Positions 31,863 to 41,290 are shown, numbered from the stretch's first letter. The stretch: DNA of 58,150 nt from Oscillatoriales cyanobacterium PMM_0080 (GCA_949127775.1 CASBQF010000164.1:1-58150); one strand, 5' to 3'. Translations and numbers: made by a program. The notes: a model not told the origin generated them from the sequence alone.

Positions 31863-32345
31863 CTAGGGCAAATCGATTCCTGAGATGGATATTCCTTGCA
31901 TCTTCTGTACATATCGTCCTTGAGCCGCTACACACTCTGCCATTCTTTGAGCCTGTATAGGTTGACTCCTGGGATCTGGTGAGGTGCCTCTATACTCCCA
32001 TACACCACCACGACCACTATTTATTACTTTCCCATTTTTTTCTAAGATTAACTCTTCTCCGGTAGCATCAATATAGAATTTCCCCTTTTGAAAAGACACG
32101 CTGCTAATTGTGATATCTTCCACTCCCTTGTAAGGATTTGCAGGGCCCTTGACAATCTTGATACAGATTCTATTGTTTTTATGTGCAATTTCTCGGCGGG
32201 AATTATTGAACATGGTTCCTTGAGAGTAGTAATTTCCTGTGGGTAGAATTGTAGAATCTTGTTGATTACCTTGAGCAGATGACAAGTATGAAATTGATAG
32301 AAGAATAGAACTAGCAATTAGTGTTTCGAGTACCCTAAATTTCAT
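31863..32345 (-). CDS. Secreted protein of unknown function (paralogue of 21844-22266)
   Basis: A 160-residue protein with a signal peptide (about 1-25, ending LSSAQG). The mature part has GNYYSQGTMFNNSRREIAHKNNRICIKIV and KGKFYIDATGEELILEKNGKV. The IAxKxNRICxK...KFY words match the secreted protein at 21844-22266. It lies 45 bp downstream of the HicA-fusion gene on the same strand, so it is probably its operon partner and would share the periplasm with that protein's sensor-like domain. The function is unknown. Confidence 0.7.
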   Translation of the reverse strand: MKFRVLETLIASSILLSISYLSSAQGNQQDSTILPTGNYYSQGTMFNNSRREIAHKNNRICIKIVKGPANPYKGVEDITISSVSFQKGKFYIDATGEELILEKNGKVINSGRGGVWEYRGTSPDPRSQPIQAQRMAECVAAQGRYVQKMQGISISGIDLP

Positions 32346-32390
32346 TTGCTATTAAACTCCCTTAAAATTATTTTTTCCGATTCAAGACGA

Positions 32391-34064
32391 TCACAGATTA
32401 TCGAAAAAATCCTCTCTGGTTATCTCTGCTTGCCGAACAATAGTCCTTAGTGTCCCATCCTTTAATGCTCGACCCCCATGTATTGGTACGGGGAGAGAAA
32501 TTGTTCGTCTTATCATTTTTTTCAGGATAACATGGCTGCCGTTTTGCCTATCTTCGGTGAATCCCAAACGCTCTAAACACCGCACCGCATCTCTGCCTGA
32601 AACATTTCTCAAAGGCCTAGCTCCAGCAGAAAAGGAACTATCTATAACTATTTCTTGAGTATCTGATATCAAAGAATTGTTATCATACATTATATTTTGC
32701 AAATAACGGATATACTCTTTAGCTGAATTTAGTTCTCGGTCTAAGTCAGCATTGTCCTCTTCTAGCTTTTCATTTTCTTCTAAATCTGAATTTAGTTGTC
32801 GGTATAAGTCAGCATTTTCCTTTTCTAGCCTTTGAGTTTCTTCTAAAGCATAAACTTCCCAATCCCTTGATCCTGCTTTGAACCGCTCTAATTCGGTCCT
32901 AGATCCTTCTAGAGCAGCATTGAGTTCATTAATATTAGGTATTGTTTCTAACTGTTGCTCTAACTGACGAGATTCCTGTTGTATTAAATCTCGATCGCGC
33001 TTCAAATCAGTTATTTTCTGATTGAGCGCTTGACTCCGCTGCTTTGCTTGAGATTCTCGCTGAGACGTTTCTTGCAACTTTTGCCGTAGTAATTGCAAGT
33101 CTTCTAAAGTTTGAGCAGTTTCTTGCTGTTGCTGTTCTTTAAGATCCAGTTCGCTTTCATAAGATGCAATTTGATTTTCCAGTTCTCTCTTATTTTGCTC
33201 CTGTCCTTGCCGATAAGATTCCAGTTCAGCAAGACCTCTCTCTCGCTCGTCAATTAATTTGATAGTTTGCTGGTTTTTCTTTTCTAATTGCAGCTTAATC
33301 TGTTGAATTTCCCGCTGTAATTGTTCCCGTTCTTGCTGTGCAAGGTTCTGCTCATTCCGTTTGGCAGATAAAACCAGCTCAATAATTATCCACGCGCTCA
33401 AACCACCAAGGAGAAATAAAGCGACTGTCAATGTGTAAAGAGTCGCGGAACCTCTTACTTTAAATGGCTCTTTAATCCAATTATTATAATCTTCAATAAA
33501 TGTCGGCGGTACTCCCCGGACATAGTACACACGACCGATTATTTCTCCTGAGTTAACTCTACCAGTAGGGATGGGTTTACTATCACGAGGTTTTGAATAT
33601 TGCCACTCTGCTTGCAGCGGAGGTGGACTTTCTAGTAAGTTGTACGGATGATTTGATAAAGTTGCTAATGAAATTTCCTTTGTCCACTTCTGAGAAAATT
33701 TTGATTGATAAAGAATTTGCTCGGATGGGCAATCTTTGGCAGCCATTCTGCAATCAGTAACAATCAGCCCAAAGAATCCATAGTTACTGTCTAAAGTTTG
33801 CTGTAATTCTTCTATATTTCCTTGCAATAAGGTATAGGATAGTTTTCCTGGCAGAGTATGAGATAACATATTGAAATCAACTGTTTGCACAGCAAAGATT
33901 GTGCCATTCCAATAGTTGTTATAATTTTGCCAGTTTTTCAAAGTCCCCAGACCCAAAGAAAACGTCGCGATCGCGGTAAGTCGCCCCAAACTCCTAATCA
34001 GCGTAGTCGGGTTGATCCGGGGAAGTTTTTGCTTCATAATGTGCTTCATAAGGTCAACAGCCAA
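32391..34064 (-). CDS. Membrane coiled-coil protein with C-terminal HicA (YcfA) toxin domain
   Basis: A 557-residue protein; alternative ATGs lie 5 and 9 codons in. TM1 (about 28-42), a periplasmic segment (about 45-205) with a Cys pair (DCRMAAKDC, 105-112), TM2 (about 208-232), then a Gln/Glu/Leu-rich cytoplasmic coiled coil (about 235-465) and a complete HicA-type domain (487-557): SGRDAVRCLERLGFTEDRQNGSHVILKK by pattern, with the catalytic-type His at 511 in NGSHVIL and the strand ISLPVPIHGGRALKDGTLRTIVRQA. HicA toxins are normally free proteins of 60-80 residues paired with HicB; no hicB is adjacent. The layout is that of a transmembrane sensor carrying an RNase-like effector, which is inference. 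Its downstream partner is a secreted protein. Confidence 0.82.
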   Translation of the reverse strand: MAVDLMKHIMKQKLPRINPTTLIRSLGRLTAIATFSLGLGTLKNWQNYNNYWNGTIFAVQTVDFNMLSHTLPGKLSYTLLQGNIEELQQTLDSNYGFFGLIVTDCRMAAKDCPSEQILYQSKFSQKWTKEISLATLSNHPYNLLESPPPLQAEWQYSKPRDSKPIPTGRVNSGEIIGRVYYVRGVPPTFIEDYNNWIKEPFKVRGSATLYTLTVALFLLGGLSAWIIIELVLSAKRNEQNLAQQEREQLQREIQQIKLQLEKKNQQTIKLIDERERGLAELESYRQGQEQNKRELENQIASYESELDLKEQQQQETAQTLEDLQLLRQKLQETSQRESQAKQRSQALNQKITDLKRDRDLIQQESRQLEQQLETIPNINELNAALEGSRTELERFKAGSRDWEVYALEETQRLEKENADLYRQLNSDLEENEKLEEDNADLDRELNSAKEYIRYLQNIMYDNNSLISDTQEIVIDSSFSAGARPLRNVSGRDAVRCLERLGFTEDRQNGSHVILKKMIRRTISLPVPIHGGRALKDGTLRTIVRQAEITREDFFDNL

Positions 34065-34096
34065 ATGAATCTGAGTGAGAATATATCTAGTATAAC

Positions 34097-34255
34097 TTCA
34101 GCTACATATTATTATTTGCGCGTTGGCAACATTTCAACTATCCGATCGCGTAGGCGTAGTAAACCATAGGCATCGCCAACCAAATTTGGGATATCCTACT
34201 CAACCACATCTACCACCTCACCAAAGAACAAAGGCACACCCAAAAATGCGCCTAG
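34097..34255 (+). pseudogene. Decayed 3' copy of the gene at 31387-31824
   Basis: In one frame the segment reads FSYILLFARW, QHFNYPIA, then three stops within 21 bp, then GIANQIWDILLNHIYHLTKEQRHTQKCA and a stop. The intact gene has FSYRLFARW, EHFKYPV, SADAIWDTLLNHIRQVIRDQRLSLACA. An internal deletion (between FARW and the EHF equivalent) and in-frame stops show it is dead. It lies beyond the HicA-fusion operon, so that operon is flanked by the intact gene and this remnant. Confidence 0.8.
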
Positions 34256-34270
34256 CACCCAATCAAACCA

Positions 34271-35365
34271 TCAATTAGTAGAAGCAGCCAACTGGGCCAA
34301 ACGATCCTGCTGATCCTGAGAAATGCAAGTCTGAATAATCTCCTCAATATCCCCTTCCAAAACACTATTGAGCGAAAAATTTTCCCCCAAACGGTGGTCG
34401 GTAGCCCGATTATCCTTATAGTTGTACGTGCGAATTTTTTCCGATCGCGAACCAGTACCAACCTGCCCCAAACGCCGCTCCTTCACCTCATCCTGCTGCT
34501 CCCGCAACTTAATGTCATAGAGCTTCGCCCGCAAAATCTGCATCGCCCGCTCCTTATTCTGCAACTGACTGCGCTCCTCAGTACAGAAAATCCGAATCCC
34601 AGTCGGCTTGTGAAACAAATCCGCAGCAGTTTCCACCTTGTTGACGTTTTGGCCGCCAGCACCGCCCGATCGAGCCGTACTCATCTGAATATCCTTCGGA
34701 TCGATATGAATCTCCACCTCATCCACCTCCGGCATCACAGCCACCGTCGCCGTCGAAGTATGAATCCGGCCACTAGCCTCAGTCATCGGCACCCGCTGCA
34801 CCCGGTGTACCCCAGCCTCAAACTTCAGCTTGCTATAAACGCTGTCGCCCTGAACTTCCAGAATCACCTCTTTAAAGCCGCCCATGTCCGCCAGCGACTC
34901 GCTCACCAACTTCACCACCCAGCCTTGAGTTTGAGCGTAACGGGAATACAGCCTGAGCAAATCTCCAGCCCAAATACTAGCCTCATCTCCGCCAGTACCC
35001 GCCCGAATTTCCAACATAATATTCTTATCATCATTCGGGTCGCGAGGCAGTAACAAAACCTTCAAACGACTCTCGAAATGTTCCGACTTTGACTCAAGTT
35101 CCTCAACTTCCAGCGCGGCCATTTGCTGCATTTCGCGATCGCTCGCAGCTTCCTTGAGAACCTGTCGCGCACCGACCAAATCGTCCTGAGTTATTTTCCA
35201 CAGCTCAAAAGTATCGACCACATCCTCCAAGGACGATCGAGCTTTCGCTACCCGTTGGAACTCATAATTATCCCTAGCCACATCCGGATCAGCCATGCGG
35301 CGAGTCAACTCATGAAAAGTTTGCTCCACCGACTTCAATTTATCCAGCAAATAAGATTCAGCCAT
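34271..35365 (-). CDS. prfA: Peptide chain release factor 1
   Basis: A 364-residue RF1 that reads UAA and UAG and triggers peptide release. The GGQ motif is at 237-239 in [15 protein letters not shown], and the codon-recognition tripeptide P-x-T is at 193-195 as PMT ([10 protein letters not shown]), where most RF1 have PAT or [17 protein letters not shown] and the C-terminal HRLG-NF block are conserved. It is the last gene of the ribosomal cluster, 207 bp after rpmE, with ctaaaat-type heptads between. The order rpmE-prfA is standard in cyanobacteria. Confidence 0.95.
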   Translation of the reverse strand: MAESYLLDKLKSVEQTFHELTRRMADPDVARDNYEFQRVAKARSSLEDVVDTFELWKITQDDLVGARQVLKEAASDREMQQMAALEVEELESKSEHFESRLKVLLLPRDPNDDKNIMLEIRAGTGGDEASIWAGDLLRLYSRYAQTQGWVVKLVSESLADMGGFKEVILEVQGDSVYSKLKFEAGVHRVQRVPMTEASGRIHTSTATVAVMPEVDEVEIHIDPKDIQMSTARSGGAGGQNVNKVETAADLFHKPTGIRIFCTEERSQLQNKERAMQILRAKLYDIKLREQQDEVKERRLGQVGTGSRSEKIRTYNYKDNRATDHRLGENFSLNSVLEGDIEEIIQTCISQDQQDRLAQLAASTN

Positions 35366-35572
35366 GTCAAATGTCCTCCGTCAATCGATTTTAGATTTTA
35401 GATTTGAGATTTTAGACTTTAGATTTTAGATTTGAATAGCAGTTGGGATAGAATGTCGATCGCACTCAACTGCGGCATTGCAACTCTTCAATCTAAAATC
35501 TAAAATCCGAGGGTGGCAAGTTGTCGTCAGCAAAAACTACTCTCAACAAATTGCGGACAAATGACAATCCGG

Positions 35573-35869
35573 CTACTTCTTCTTTTTGCCTTTAGCAGCA
35601 TCTGATTTGGTTTCTTCCATTTTCAGAGGCCCAGACAAAGCATCTACCTGGGGCATTTCTACATCAGTCATGCCATATTTCCGCATAAAGCGTTCCACAC
35701 GACCTTCAGTATCAATAATCTTCTGAGTGCCAGTATAAAAAGGATGATTCCCCGACCAAACATCAACTTGAAGTTTGGCTCTAGTCGAACCAACCGTCAT
35801 CACGTGTTCCCCGTTGCAAAAAACCTGAGATTCGGGATACCACTCAGGGTGAATGCCAGCTTTCGCCAT
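35573..35869 (-). CDS. rpmE: 50S ribosomal protein L31
   Basis: A 98-residue large-subunit protein with the L31 pattern (GIHPEWYPESQVFCNGEHVMTVGSTRAKLQVDVWSGNHPFYTG by pattern). Only one Cys is present, so it is the zinc-free (C-minus) type. The Lys-rich tail (AAKGKKKK) extends it beyond the usual 66-80 residues. It lies 241 bp after rpsI. Confidence 0.93.
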   Translation of the reverse strand: MAKAGIHPEWYPESQVFCNGEHVMTVGSTRAKLQVDVWSGNHPFYTGTQKIIDTEGRVERFMRKYGMTDVEMPQVDALSGPLKMEETKSDAAKGKKKK

Positions 35870-36062
35870 TGTTTTTGCCCTCTAATTTTTGACTTTACAA
35901 CCATTTTAGCCGTCATCGGACTTACATACCAACAACAGCAGCGATTTTGCCTATTGTCTGTTGGAACCAGGAATCAGGAATCAGAAAAAAACCTTGAAAA
36001 AAGGAGGATGGAATCTAGAAAACTTTTCTTTTTTCCCTCTTCCCTCTTCCTTATTTCTTCTA

Positions 36063-36108
36063 TCCGTTACATCCGTTACATCCGTTACAAAATCCGCTGC
36101 CGAACTTC
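36063..36108. repeat. ccgttacat tandem repeat plus conserved tail, locus 2
   Basis: Three ccgttacat units followed by aatccgctgccgaacttcg, matching the element at 7149-7191. It ends three bases before the rpsI stop codon. Confidence 0.7.
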
Positions 36109-36110
36109 GA

Positions 36111-36521
36111 TTACCGCTTCGAGTATTGAGGAGCCTTCCGAGCCTTCCGCAAACCGTACTTTTTCCGCTCTTTCGCCCGCGGGTCGCGAGTCAAATAGCC
36201 CTCAGTTTTCAGAGGTTTGCGGTTGTCTGGGTCTAATTGACAAAGTGCTCTAGCGACACCCAAGCGAATCGAGTCAGCCTGACCCGTCAAGCCACCGCCT
36301 TCGACTTTTACTAAAATATCGTACTCATTTTCCAGACCCAAAGTTTCCAGAGGAGCCTTAGCTAGAGCCAGATAAGTAGGGTTGAATTGCAGGTACAAAT
36401 CGCCCTCTTTACCGTTGACAGTTAATACTCCTGTGCCGGGAACCAAACGTACCCGCGCTACGGAACACTTGCGGCGACCGGTACCCCAGTACACAGCGCG
36501 GCCGGTATCTGTTGCTTGCAT
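36111..36521 (-). CDS. rpsI: 30S ribosomal protein S9
   Basis: A 136-residue small-subunit protein with the S9 signature [19 protein letters not shown] and the Arg/Lys-rich tail ending KAPQYSKR, which contacts P-site tRNA. Its start overlaps the stop of rplM by one base (36521), giving translational coupling as in other bacteria. Confidence 0.96.
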   Translation of the reverse strand: MQATDTGRAVYWGTGRRKCSVARVRLVPGTGVLTVNGKEGDLYLQFNPTYLALAKAPLETLGLENEYDILVKVEGGGLTGQADSIRLGVARALCQLDPDNRKPLKTEGYLTRDPRAKERKKYGLRKARKAPQYSKR

Positions 36522-36976
36522 TACTCATTTCCTCCCGGAATCGTGTGAACAATTAATTCTTCTGGTTGTTGAGCTGCGTGCGGGTGGTTAGGCCCAGCGT
36601 ACACTTTCAACTTAGTAAACAGTTGTCTGCCCAGAGATGTGTGAGGCAGCATTCCCCGAATCGCTTCTTCGACAATTCTTTCGGGCAAACGTGCTTGCAA
36701 TTTGGCAAAAGTTTCTGTTTTCATCCCACCTGGTCTTCCAGAGTGGCGACGATAGATTTTCTGGGTGCGTTTTTTGCCAGTAACAGCGATTTTTTCGGCA
36801 TTAATCACAATTACGAAGTCGCCGGTATCCATAGAAGGAGTGTAAGTGGGTTTGTGTTTCCCCCGGAGGTGCATGGCAACTTCGGTTGCCAAACGACCCA
36901 GCCGCTGGTCTGCGGCATCGACCACGTACCACTTGTGCTCTAGGGAGTCTTTAGTCGGGACGTAAGTTTTGTTCAT
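36521..36976 (-). CDS. rplM: 50S ribosomal protein L13
   Basis: A 151-residue protein, an early-assembly large-subunit component. [19 protein letters not shown] and the signature [23 protein letters not shown] are diagnostic. Coupled to rpsI downstream. The 166-bp spacer to truA is filled with inverted heptad arrays. Confidence 0.96.
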   Translation of the reverse strand: MNKTYVPTKDSLEHKWYVVDAADQRLGRLATEVAMHLRGKHKPTYTPSMDTGDFVIVINAEKIAVTGKKRTQKIYRRHSGRPGGMKTETFAKLQARLPERIVEEAIRGMLPHTSLGRQLFTKLKVYAGPNHPHAAQQPEELIVHTIPGGNE

Positions 36977-37142
36977 TTTTTCTTGTTAGTTGTCTGTTAA
37001 CCGTTAACTGTTAACTGTTGTCAGTTTTCAGTTGTCAATTGTTATTAGTTAATTGTTGACGATTAATTATTGATTGTTGACTGTTATTTATTGATTGTTG
37101 CCAATAACTAATAACTAATAACCAATAACTAATAACCAATAA
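36977..37142. repeat. Inverted heptad arrays in the truA-rplM spacer
   Basis: The left part repeats aactgttaactgttg, the right part repeats aataactaataac words, and internal segments (ttgttattagtt and its complement) can pair into a long imperfect hairpin. The right edge supplies the last codons (LVIDY) and the TAG stop of truA. Confidence 0.8.
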
Positions 37143-37943
37143 CTAATAATCAATAACTAATTTTGGCTGAGTATCATACCAAACTTCTGGAGCAAAGGGA
37201 AAGTCTTGATAGCCAACTCGCAGCAGGCACAAACCTTGAGCGGGGGCTGCATATTTTACCAGTTCTCGACGTTCGTTGACCCAAATATCTGTAAAATCGT
37301 CGATCGCCCTTTCCCCGCGACCCACCTGCACCAGCAACCCCACCAGCAGCCGCATCATCCCATACAGAAACCCTCTCGCCTGAACCTCGATATAGATCAG
37401 AGGCCCAGAACGGTGACACTCTGCCGCTTGCACGTCAACCCAAGAATGGGGCCTAGCAGACCCCGCACGGTGGAAAGCTGCTAAATGGTGACGCCCGATT
37501 AGGGGTTCCATTGCGGCCTGAATCAAAGATTCATCCACCGGCGCGTGATAATAATGCCAAGCTACAGGACGTACAAACAAATTTGGGATCGGGTCTGTAT
37601 AAAGGGTGTAGCGATAGCGCCGCCAACTGGCTGAGAACCGAGCGTGCCAGGTAGGTTCCACCTTTGCCGAAGCTCGAATTAAAATATCTTTTGCCAGTCG
37701 AGAGTTGAGAATGCTTGCCCAGCGGTGAGCCGGAATTGGGCCCTGGGCATTAAAATGCGCTACTTGAGCAGCAGCATGAACTCCGGCATCAGTTCTACCG
37801 GCTCCGTACAGCGTTACCGGACGCTCTAGAACATTCGAGATTGCTGTTTCAATCTCTTCTTGTACTGTACGCTGGTTCGGCTGTCGCTGCCAACCGTGAA
37901 AGTCGGTGCCGAGGTATTGGATTACCAGAGCAACGCGCTGCAT
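37143..37943 (-). CDS. truA: tRNA pseudouridine(38-40) synthase A
   Basis: A 266-residue enzyme from the ATG at 37943 (MQRVALVIQYLG). Twenty upstream codons come from a ccaaaat-type repeat and are excluded. It modifies uridines 38-40 of the tRNA anticodon arm. The catalytic Asp is in GAGRTDAGVHA (about 53-63); HWASILNSRL-like and RRYRYTLY segments are conserved. The final residues and TAG stop are encoded by a heptad array. Its position between rplQ and rplM is standard in cyanobacteria. Confidence 0.94.
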   Translation of the reverse strand: MQRVALVIQYLGTDFHGWQRQPNQRTVQEEIETAISNVLERPVTLYGAGRTDAGVHAAAQVAHFNAQGPIPAHRWASILNSRLAKDILIRASAKVEPTWHARFSASWRRYRYTLYTDPIPNLFVRPVAWHYYHAPVDESLIQAAMEPLIGRHHLAAFHRAGSARPHSWVDVQAAECHRSGPLIYIEVQARGFLYGMMRLLVGLLVQVGRGERAIDDFTDIWVNERRELVKYAAPAQGLCLLRVGYQDFPFAPEVWYDTQPKLVIDY

Positions 37944-38015
37944 CGATTCAGGGTTTTCGATTTGGGATTTTGGATTGTCAATCATAAAATCAAAAATCTC
38001 CAACCCAAAATAGAA

Positions 38016-38366
38016 TTAAACCAGTTCAACGATCGCCATTTCCGAATTGTCACCTTGACGGGGGACAGTACGCACAACACGGGTGTAGCCGCCGTTACGC
38101 GAGCCGTAACGTTCTTGTGCTGCTTCAAACAGTGCGTGTACTAACTGTTTGTCGTAGATAAAGCCCATAGCTTGGCGACGAGCGGCCAAGGAGCCATCTT
38201 TTGCCAAAGTAATCATTTTGTCCGCCTCTGAACGCAGCGCCTTAGCGCGGGCAAGAGTAGTAGTAATTTTACCGTGACGGATTAATTCGGTGGTCAACGA
38301 GCGCAGTAGTGCGCGACGCTGGTCAGCCGGTTTATTAAGTTGGGGGACGCGACAACGGTGACGCAT
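38016..38366 (-). CDS. rplQ: 50S ribosomal protein L17
   Basis: A 116-residue protein with the L17 pattern [37 protein letters not shown] at the N-terminus and [12 protein letters not shown] at the end. It lies 148 bp downstream of rpoA in a spacer with ggtaattg repeats. Confidence 0.96.
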   Translation of the reverse strand: MRHRCRVPQLNKPADQRRALLRSLTTELIRHGKITTTLARAKALRSEADKMITLAKDGSLAARRQAMGFIYDKQLVHALFEAAQERYGSRNGGYTRVVRTVPRQGDNSEMAIVELV

Positions 38367-38514
38367 AGCAGTTGGTAATTGGTAAGGGGTAATTGGTGAA
38401 GGGTAATTGGATAGTTTTGAGTCTTGAGTTTTGAATTTTTAATTCAAAACTCATCCCAGGCCAAGCATTTCGAGCTATGGCAAAATCAAAACTTTGTGAC
38501 TAACTACCCTTCGA

Positions 38515-39456
38515 TTAACTTTTAGATGACTTTTCCTGCGGCAAGGTAATGCCCAAGCGCTTTTGCAAAGCTTCAATCACTTCTTCAGCAGATTTCTGCC
38601 CGAAGTTCTTGATCTCCAGCAAATCTTCTTGGGTATAATCCAATAAGTCTGCCACGGAGTTAATCTGAGCTCGCTTGAGACAGTTGTAAGCCCGTACCGA
38701 CAACTGCAATTCCTCGATCGGAATCTGGCTGCCCAGAATGTCTTCAACTGGATGGCCTGGTGTGGCCACTGTTGTGATGTCTTTGAGGGGTGCAAATAGG
38801 TCTACCAGAATATGGGCAGCTTGACTCAGGGCTTCTTGAGGAGCCATGCTGCCATCAGTCCAGATTTCCATAACCAGCCGATCTTTCTCGACTGTGCCAC
38901 CTAGCCGAGCATCTTCAACGCTGTAGTTGACTCTGCGAATCGGCATGAAAATGGCGTCAATTTGGAGAAAATCCAAAGCCGATCCATCATCGCGAGTGCG
39001 GTCTACTGCTCGGTATCCGATGCCTTTTTCAATTCGGAATTCCATTTCCAGAACAGATCCCGGTGAAAGAGTCGCAATGTACTGCGATCGATCGATCAAT
39101 TCCACCTCAGAGGGCAGATCAAATCGATCGGCAGTAACTGTGACAGGCCCCTCAATCCGCAACCTGCCGATTTGCGGCTGCTGAGAATGAGTTTTGAGGA
39201 CAACCTCTTTCATGTTCAGGAGAATTTCCAAAACGTCCTCACGTACCCCTTCGATCGTGGCAAACTCGTGATTGACGCCCGCGATGCGGACTGAAGTTAC
39301 TGCCGTTCCTTCCAAATTTGACATCAAAACACGCCTAAGCGCATTTCCAACAGTTGTTCCCTGACCGCGATCGAGCGGTTCCAGGACAAATTTTCCGTAC
39401 TGACTCCGGTCTTTGTCAGTGCTAGACTCTATACATTCAATTTGAAACTGCGCCAC
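38515..39456 (-). CDS. rpoA: RNA polymerase alpha subunit
   Basis: A 313-residue protein. The chosen start is GTG at 39456 (V/M AQFQIECIES), with GGGAGG seven bases upstream. The frame is open for 37 more codons, but these are repeat-derived (QNPKSVQ..., QSKIQNQKSK). The N-terminal dimerisation and assembly domain (about 1-230) includes VGNALRRVLMSNLEGTAV; the C-terminal DNA-contact domain (about 245-313) has IEELQLSVRAYNCLKRAQI and IKNFGQKSAEEVIEAL. It sits in the cluster between rpsK and rplQ. Confidence 0.96.
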   Translation of the reverse strand: MAQFQIECIESSTDKDRSQYGKFVLEPLDRGQGTTVGNALRRVLMSNLEGTAVTSVRIAGVNHEFATIEGVREDVLEILLNMKEVVLKTHSQQPQIGRLRIEGPVTVTADRFDLPSEVELIDRSQYIATLSPGSVLEMEFRIEKGIGYRAVDRTRDDGSALDFLQIDAIFMPIRRVNYSVEDARLGGTVEKDRLVMEIWTDGSMAPQEALSQAAHILVDLFAPLKDITTVATPGHPVEDILGSQIPIEELQLSVRAYNCLKRAQINSVADLLDYTQEDLLEIKNFGQKSAEEVIEALQKRLGITLPQEKSSKS

Positions 39457-39630
39457 GGAGTGACCTCCCTTTTCCACTTTGGATTTTTGATTTTGGATTT
39501 TAGATTGCAGAGCATACCCCTGAACGGATTTCGGATTTTGGATGGACGGGGCAACAGTTAGAACCATTATTTTTTGACTTTAAGCAGTTAGCCATTATCC
39601 AAAATCTAAAATCTAAAATCTCAAATCGTT
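39457..39630. repeat. ccaaaat/ctaaaat heptads in the rpsK-rpoA spacer
   Basis: Repeats of gattttgga / aatctaaa words cover much of 39470-39625 and extend the rpoA frame artificially upstream of its GTG. Confidence 0.65.
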
Positions 39631-40029
39631 TTAGACTCTACGCCGCTTGGGAGGGCGACAGCCGTTGTGAGGAATTGGGGTAACATCTCTAATCAGGGTA
39701 ATTTCCAGTCCCGCCCCTTGTAGTGCCCGAATTGCAGTTTCTCGACCTGCTCCGGGCCCACTCACCATTACTTCTATTTGACGCATTCCTTGGTCGTTGG
39801 CTCTGCGGGCTGCACTTTCTGCCGCTGTTTGAGCTGCAAAGGGAGTGCCCTTCTTAGCTCCTTTAAAACCGCTGGAACCTGCGGATGCCCAAGATATTAC
39901 TTCGCCGTTAAGGTCGGTAATAGTCACAATCGTGTTGTTGAAGGTAGACTGGATGTAGCCTACCCCATTGGGTACATTCCGTTTCTGCTTTTTTGCACCA
40001 GATTTCTTGCCTGTTTGTTGTCGCGCCAT
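39631..40029 (-). CDS. rpsK: 30S ribosomal protein S11
   Basis: A 132-residue platform protein with [19 protein letters not shown] and the C-terminal signature [26 protein letters not shown]. Length and start match the cyanobacterial family. It lies 84 bp after rpsM. Confidence 0.97.
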   Translation of the reverse strand: MARQQTGKKSGAKKQKRNVPNGVGYIQSTFNNTIVTITDLNGEVISWASAGSSGFKGAKKGTPFAAQTAAESAARRANDQGMRQIEVMVSGPGAGRETAIRALQGAGLEITLIRDVTPIPHNGCRPPKRRRV

Positions 40030-40113
40030 ATTAGTCTCTTTAACGTTTCTCTCAACTAATGTCCCGAAGCGCTAGGAGCCAAGAGCCCCCAGCGTAGTTT
40101 TCCCAAAAAGAGA

Positions 40114-40497
40114 TTACTTCTTGGAAGGTGCCTTTTTCTTGCCCGCAACAGTTCGGCGGACGCCGCGACGGGTTCTGGCGTTGGTACGAGTTCGCTGACC
40201 TCGCACTGGCAGACCCAAACGGTGGCGCCTACCACGATAAGTCCCGATATCCATCAGGCGCTTGATGTTCATTGACTCCCAGCGCCGGAGGTCTCCTTCG
40301 ATTTGGTAGGTGCTCTCTACGTGAGCCCGCAGAAGTGTCACGTCGGCTTCTGATAGATCCTTGACGCGAGTGTCAGGATTTACGCCTGTTGCAGCGATAA
40401 TTTTTTGGGCCCGCGACAGGCCTATTCCGAAAATGTATGTCAAACCTATTTCGACGCGCTTATCGCGTGGAAGGTCTACCCCGGCAATCCGTGCCAC
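40114..40497 (-). CDS. rpsM: 30S ribosomal protein S13
   Basis: A 127-residue head protein contacting tRNA and L5. [25 protein letters not shown] and [14 protein letters not shown] are diagnostic; the tail is rich in Lys (KKKAPSKK). It lies 83 bp after rpmJ. Confidence 0.97.
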   Translation of the reverse strand: MARIAGVDLPRDKRVEIGLTYIFGIGLSRAQKIIAATGVNPDTRVKDLSEADVTLLRAHVESTYQIEGDLRRWESMNIKRLMDIGTYRGRRHRLGLPVRGQRTRTNARTRRGVRRTVAGKKKAPSKK

Positions 40498-40580
40498 ACT
40501 TTTTGTCTCCCTAGTTTTCCTGTTTGGCTACAATGTTGATTGAGACGACACCTGTGTGCAGTGCCCAATCTTCCTGTTTT

Positions 40581-40694
40581 CTAACCTTGGCGTTGTTTGT
40601 GTTTCGGGTTAGTACATATCACCATCACTCGACCGCGACGGCGGATGACGCGACATTTCTCACAAATTTTTTTGACAGATGCTCGAACTTTCAT
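40581..40694 (-). CDS. rpmJ: 50S ribosomal protein L36
   Basis: A 37-residue protein ([20 protein letters not shown], then [17 protein letters not shown]). The zinc-binding Cys/Cys/Cys/His set is complete (C11, C14, C27, H32). The ATG at 40694 has AGGAAGAAAG upstream. It is too short for most gene finders. It lies between infA and rpsM, as usual. Confidence 0.95.
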   Translation of the reverse strand: MKVRASVKKICEKCRVIRRRGRVMVICTNPKHKQRQG

Positions 40695-41065
40695 CTTTCT
40701 TCCTGCCTGGAGAACCCCGCTCTACTGGACAATCGCAGGCACGCTGGGACTGCCCGTAGAGCGGTGGGAGGAGAGGCTGGGCAAGGTGTAGGCCTCTCCT
40801 CGATTAAATTGTATAAAGTGGGGGTTGTTTTATGAAGGAGCCCGCTTGCACCCACTCCCATTGCTGGGGTAAAGTTCGCCTGCATACAAATGTTGGCGAT
40901 CGATACTTTTGCGGTGTAACAATGACTTAACCCGATACACCGATGGGTTGTTGACGCCCTTCTAGTCAACACTACAAACGTAGCATTATAGCATAAATTT
41001 GAAGCTTTTTACCAAATTCTCTCTAATTAAACTTAGAATTAGTTTTTAGAAAGTTTTATCTAAGC
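40695..41065 (-). other. 371-bp infA-rpmJ spacer with a strong hairpin
   Basis: The longest gap in the cluster. Perfect 10-bp arms gaggagaggc (40768-40777) and gcctctcctc (40792-40801) form a hairpin about 75 bp upstream of the rpmJ start; no T-run follows in the minus direction, so it may be a leader structure or processing site. The rest shows no gene or repeat array; an internal promoter for rpmJ-rpsM-rpsK-rpoA is possible but not fixed. Confidence 0.45.
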
Positions 41066-41290
41066 CTATTTTTTCCGAAGGCGATAAGTAATCCGGCCTT
41101 TGGTTAAGTCGTAGGGAGTCAATTCGACTTTGACGCGATCGCCTGGCAGAATTTTGATGTAGTTGCGGCGGATCTTGCCGGAAATGTGAGCTAGCACGTT
41201 AAACCCATTATCTAGGTCAACGCGAAACATCGCATTGGGGAGGGAATCCACCACTGTCCCTTCCATTTCAATTAAATCTTGCTTAGACAA
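41066..41290 (-). CDS. infA: Translation initiation factor IF-1
   Basis: A 74-residue S1/OB-fold protein that occupies the 30S A site during initiation ([22 protein letters not shown]-like start, [39 protein letters not shown] by pattern). Its length is normal. It lies between adk and rpmJ, 293 bp after adk. Confidence 0.96.
   Translation of the reverse strand: MSKQDLIEMEGTVVDSLPNAMFRVDLDNGFNVLAHISGKIRRNYIKILPGDRVKVELTPYDLTKGRITYRLRKK

Noticed and set aside
33885-34169. 94-codon plus-strand frame at the HicA-fusion start
   Set aside because: It is antisense to the HicA-fusion gene and out of frame with the pseudogene that overlaps it.
39457-39567. Longer rpoA frame starting at 39567
   Set aside because: The additional 37 codons are translated heptad repeats, and the GTG at 39456 has a well-placed GGGAGG.
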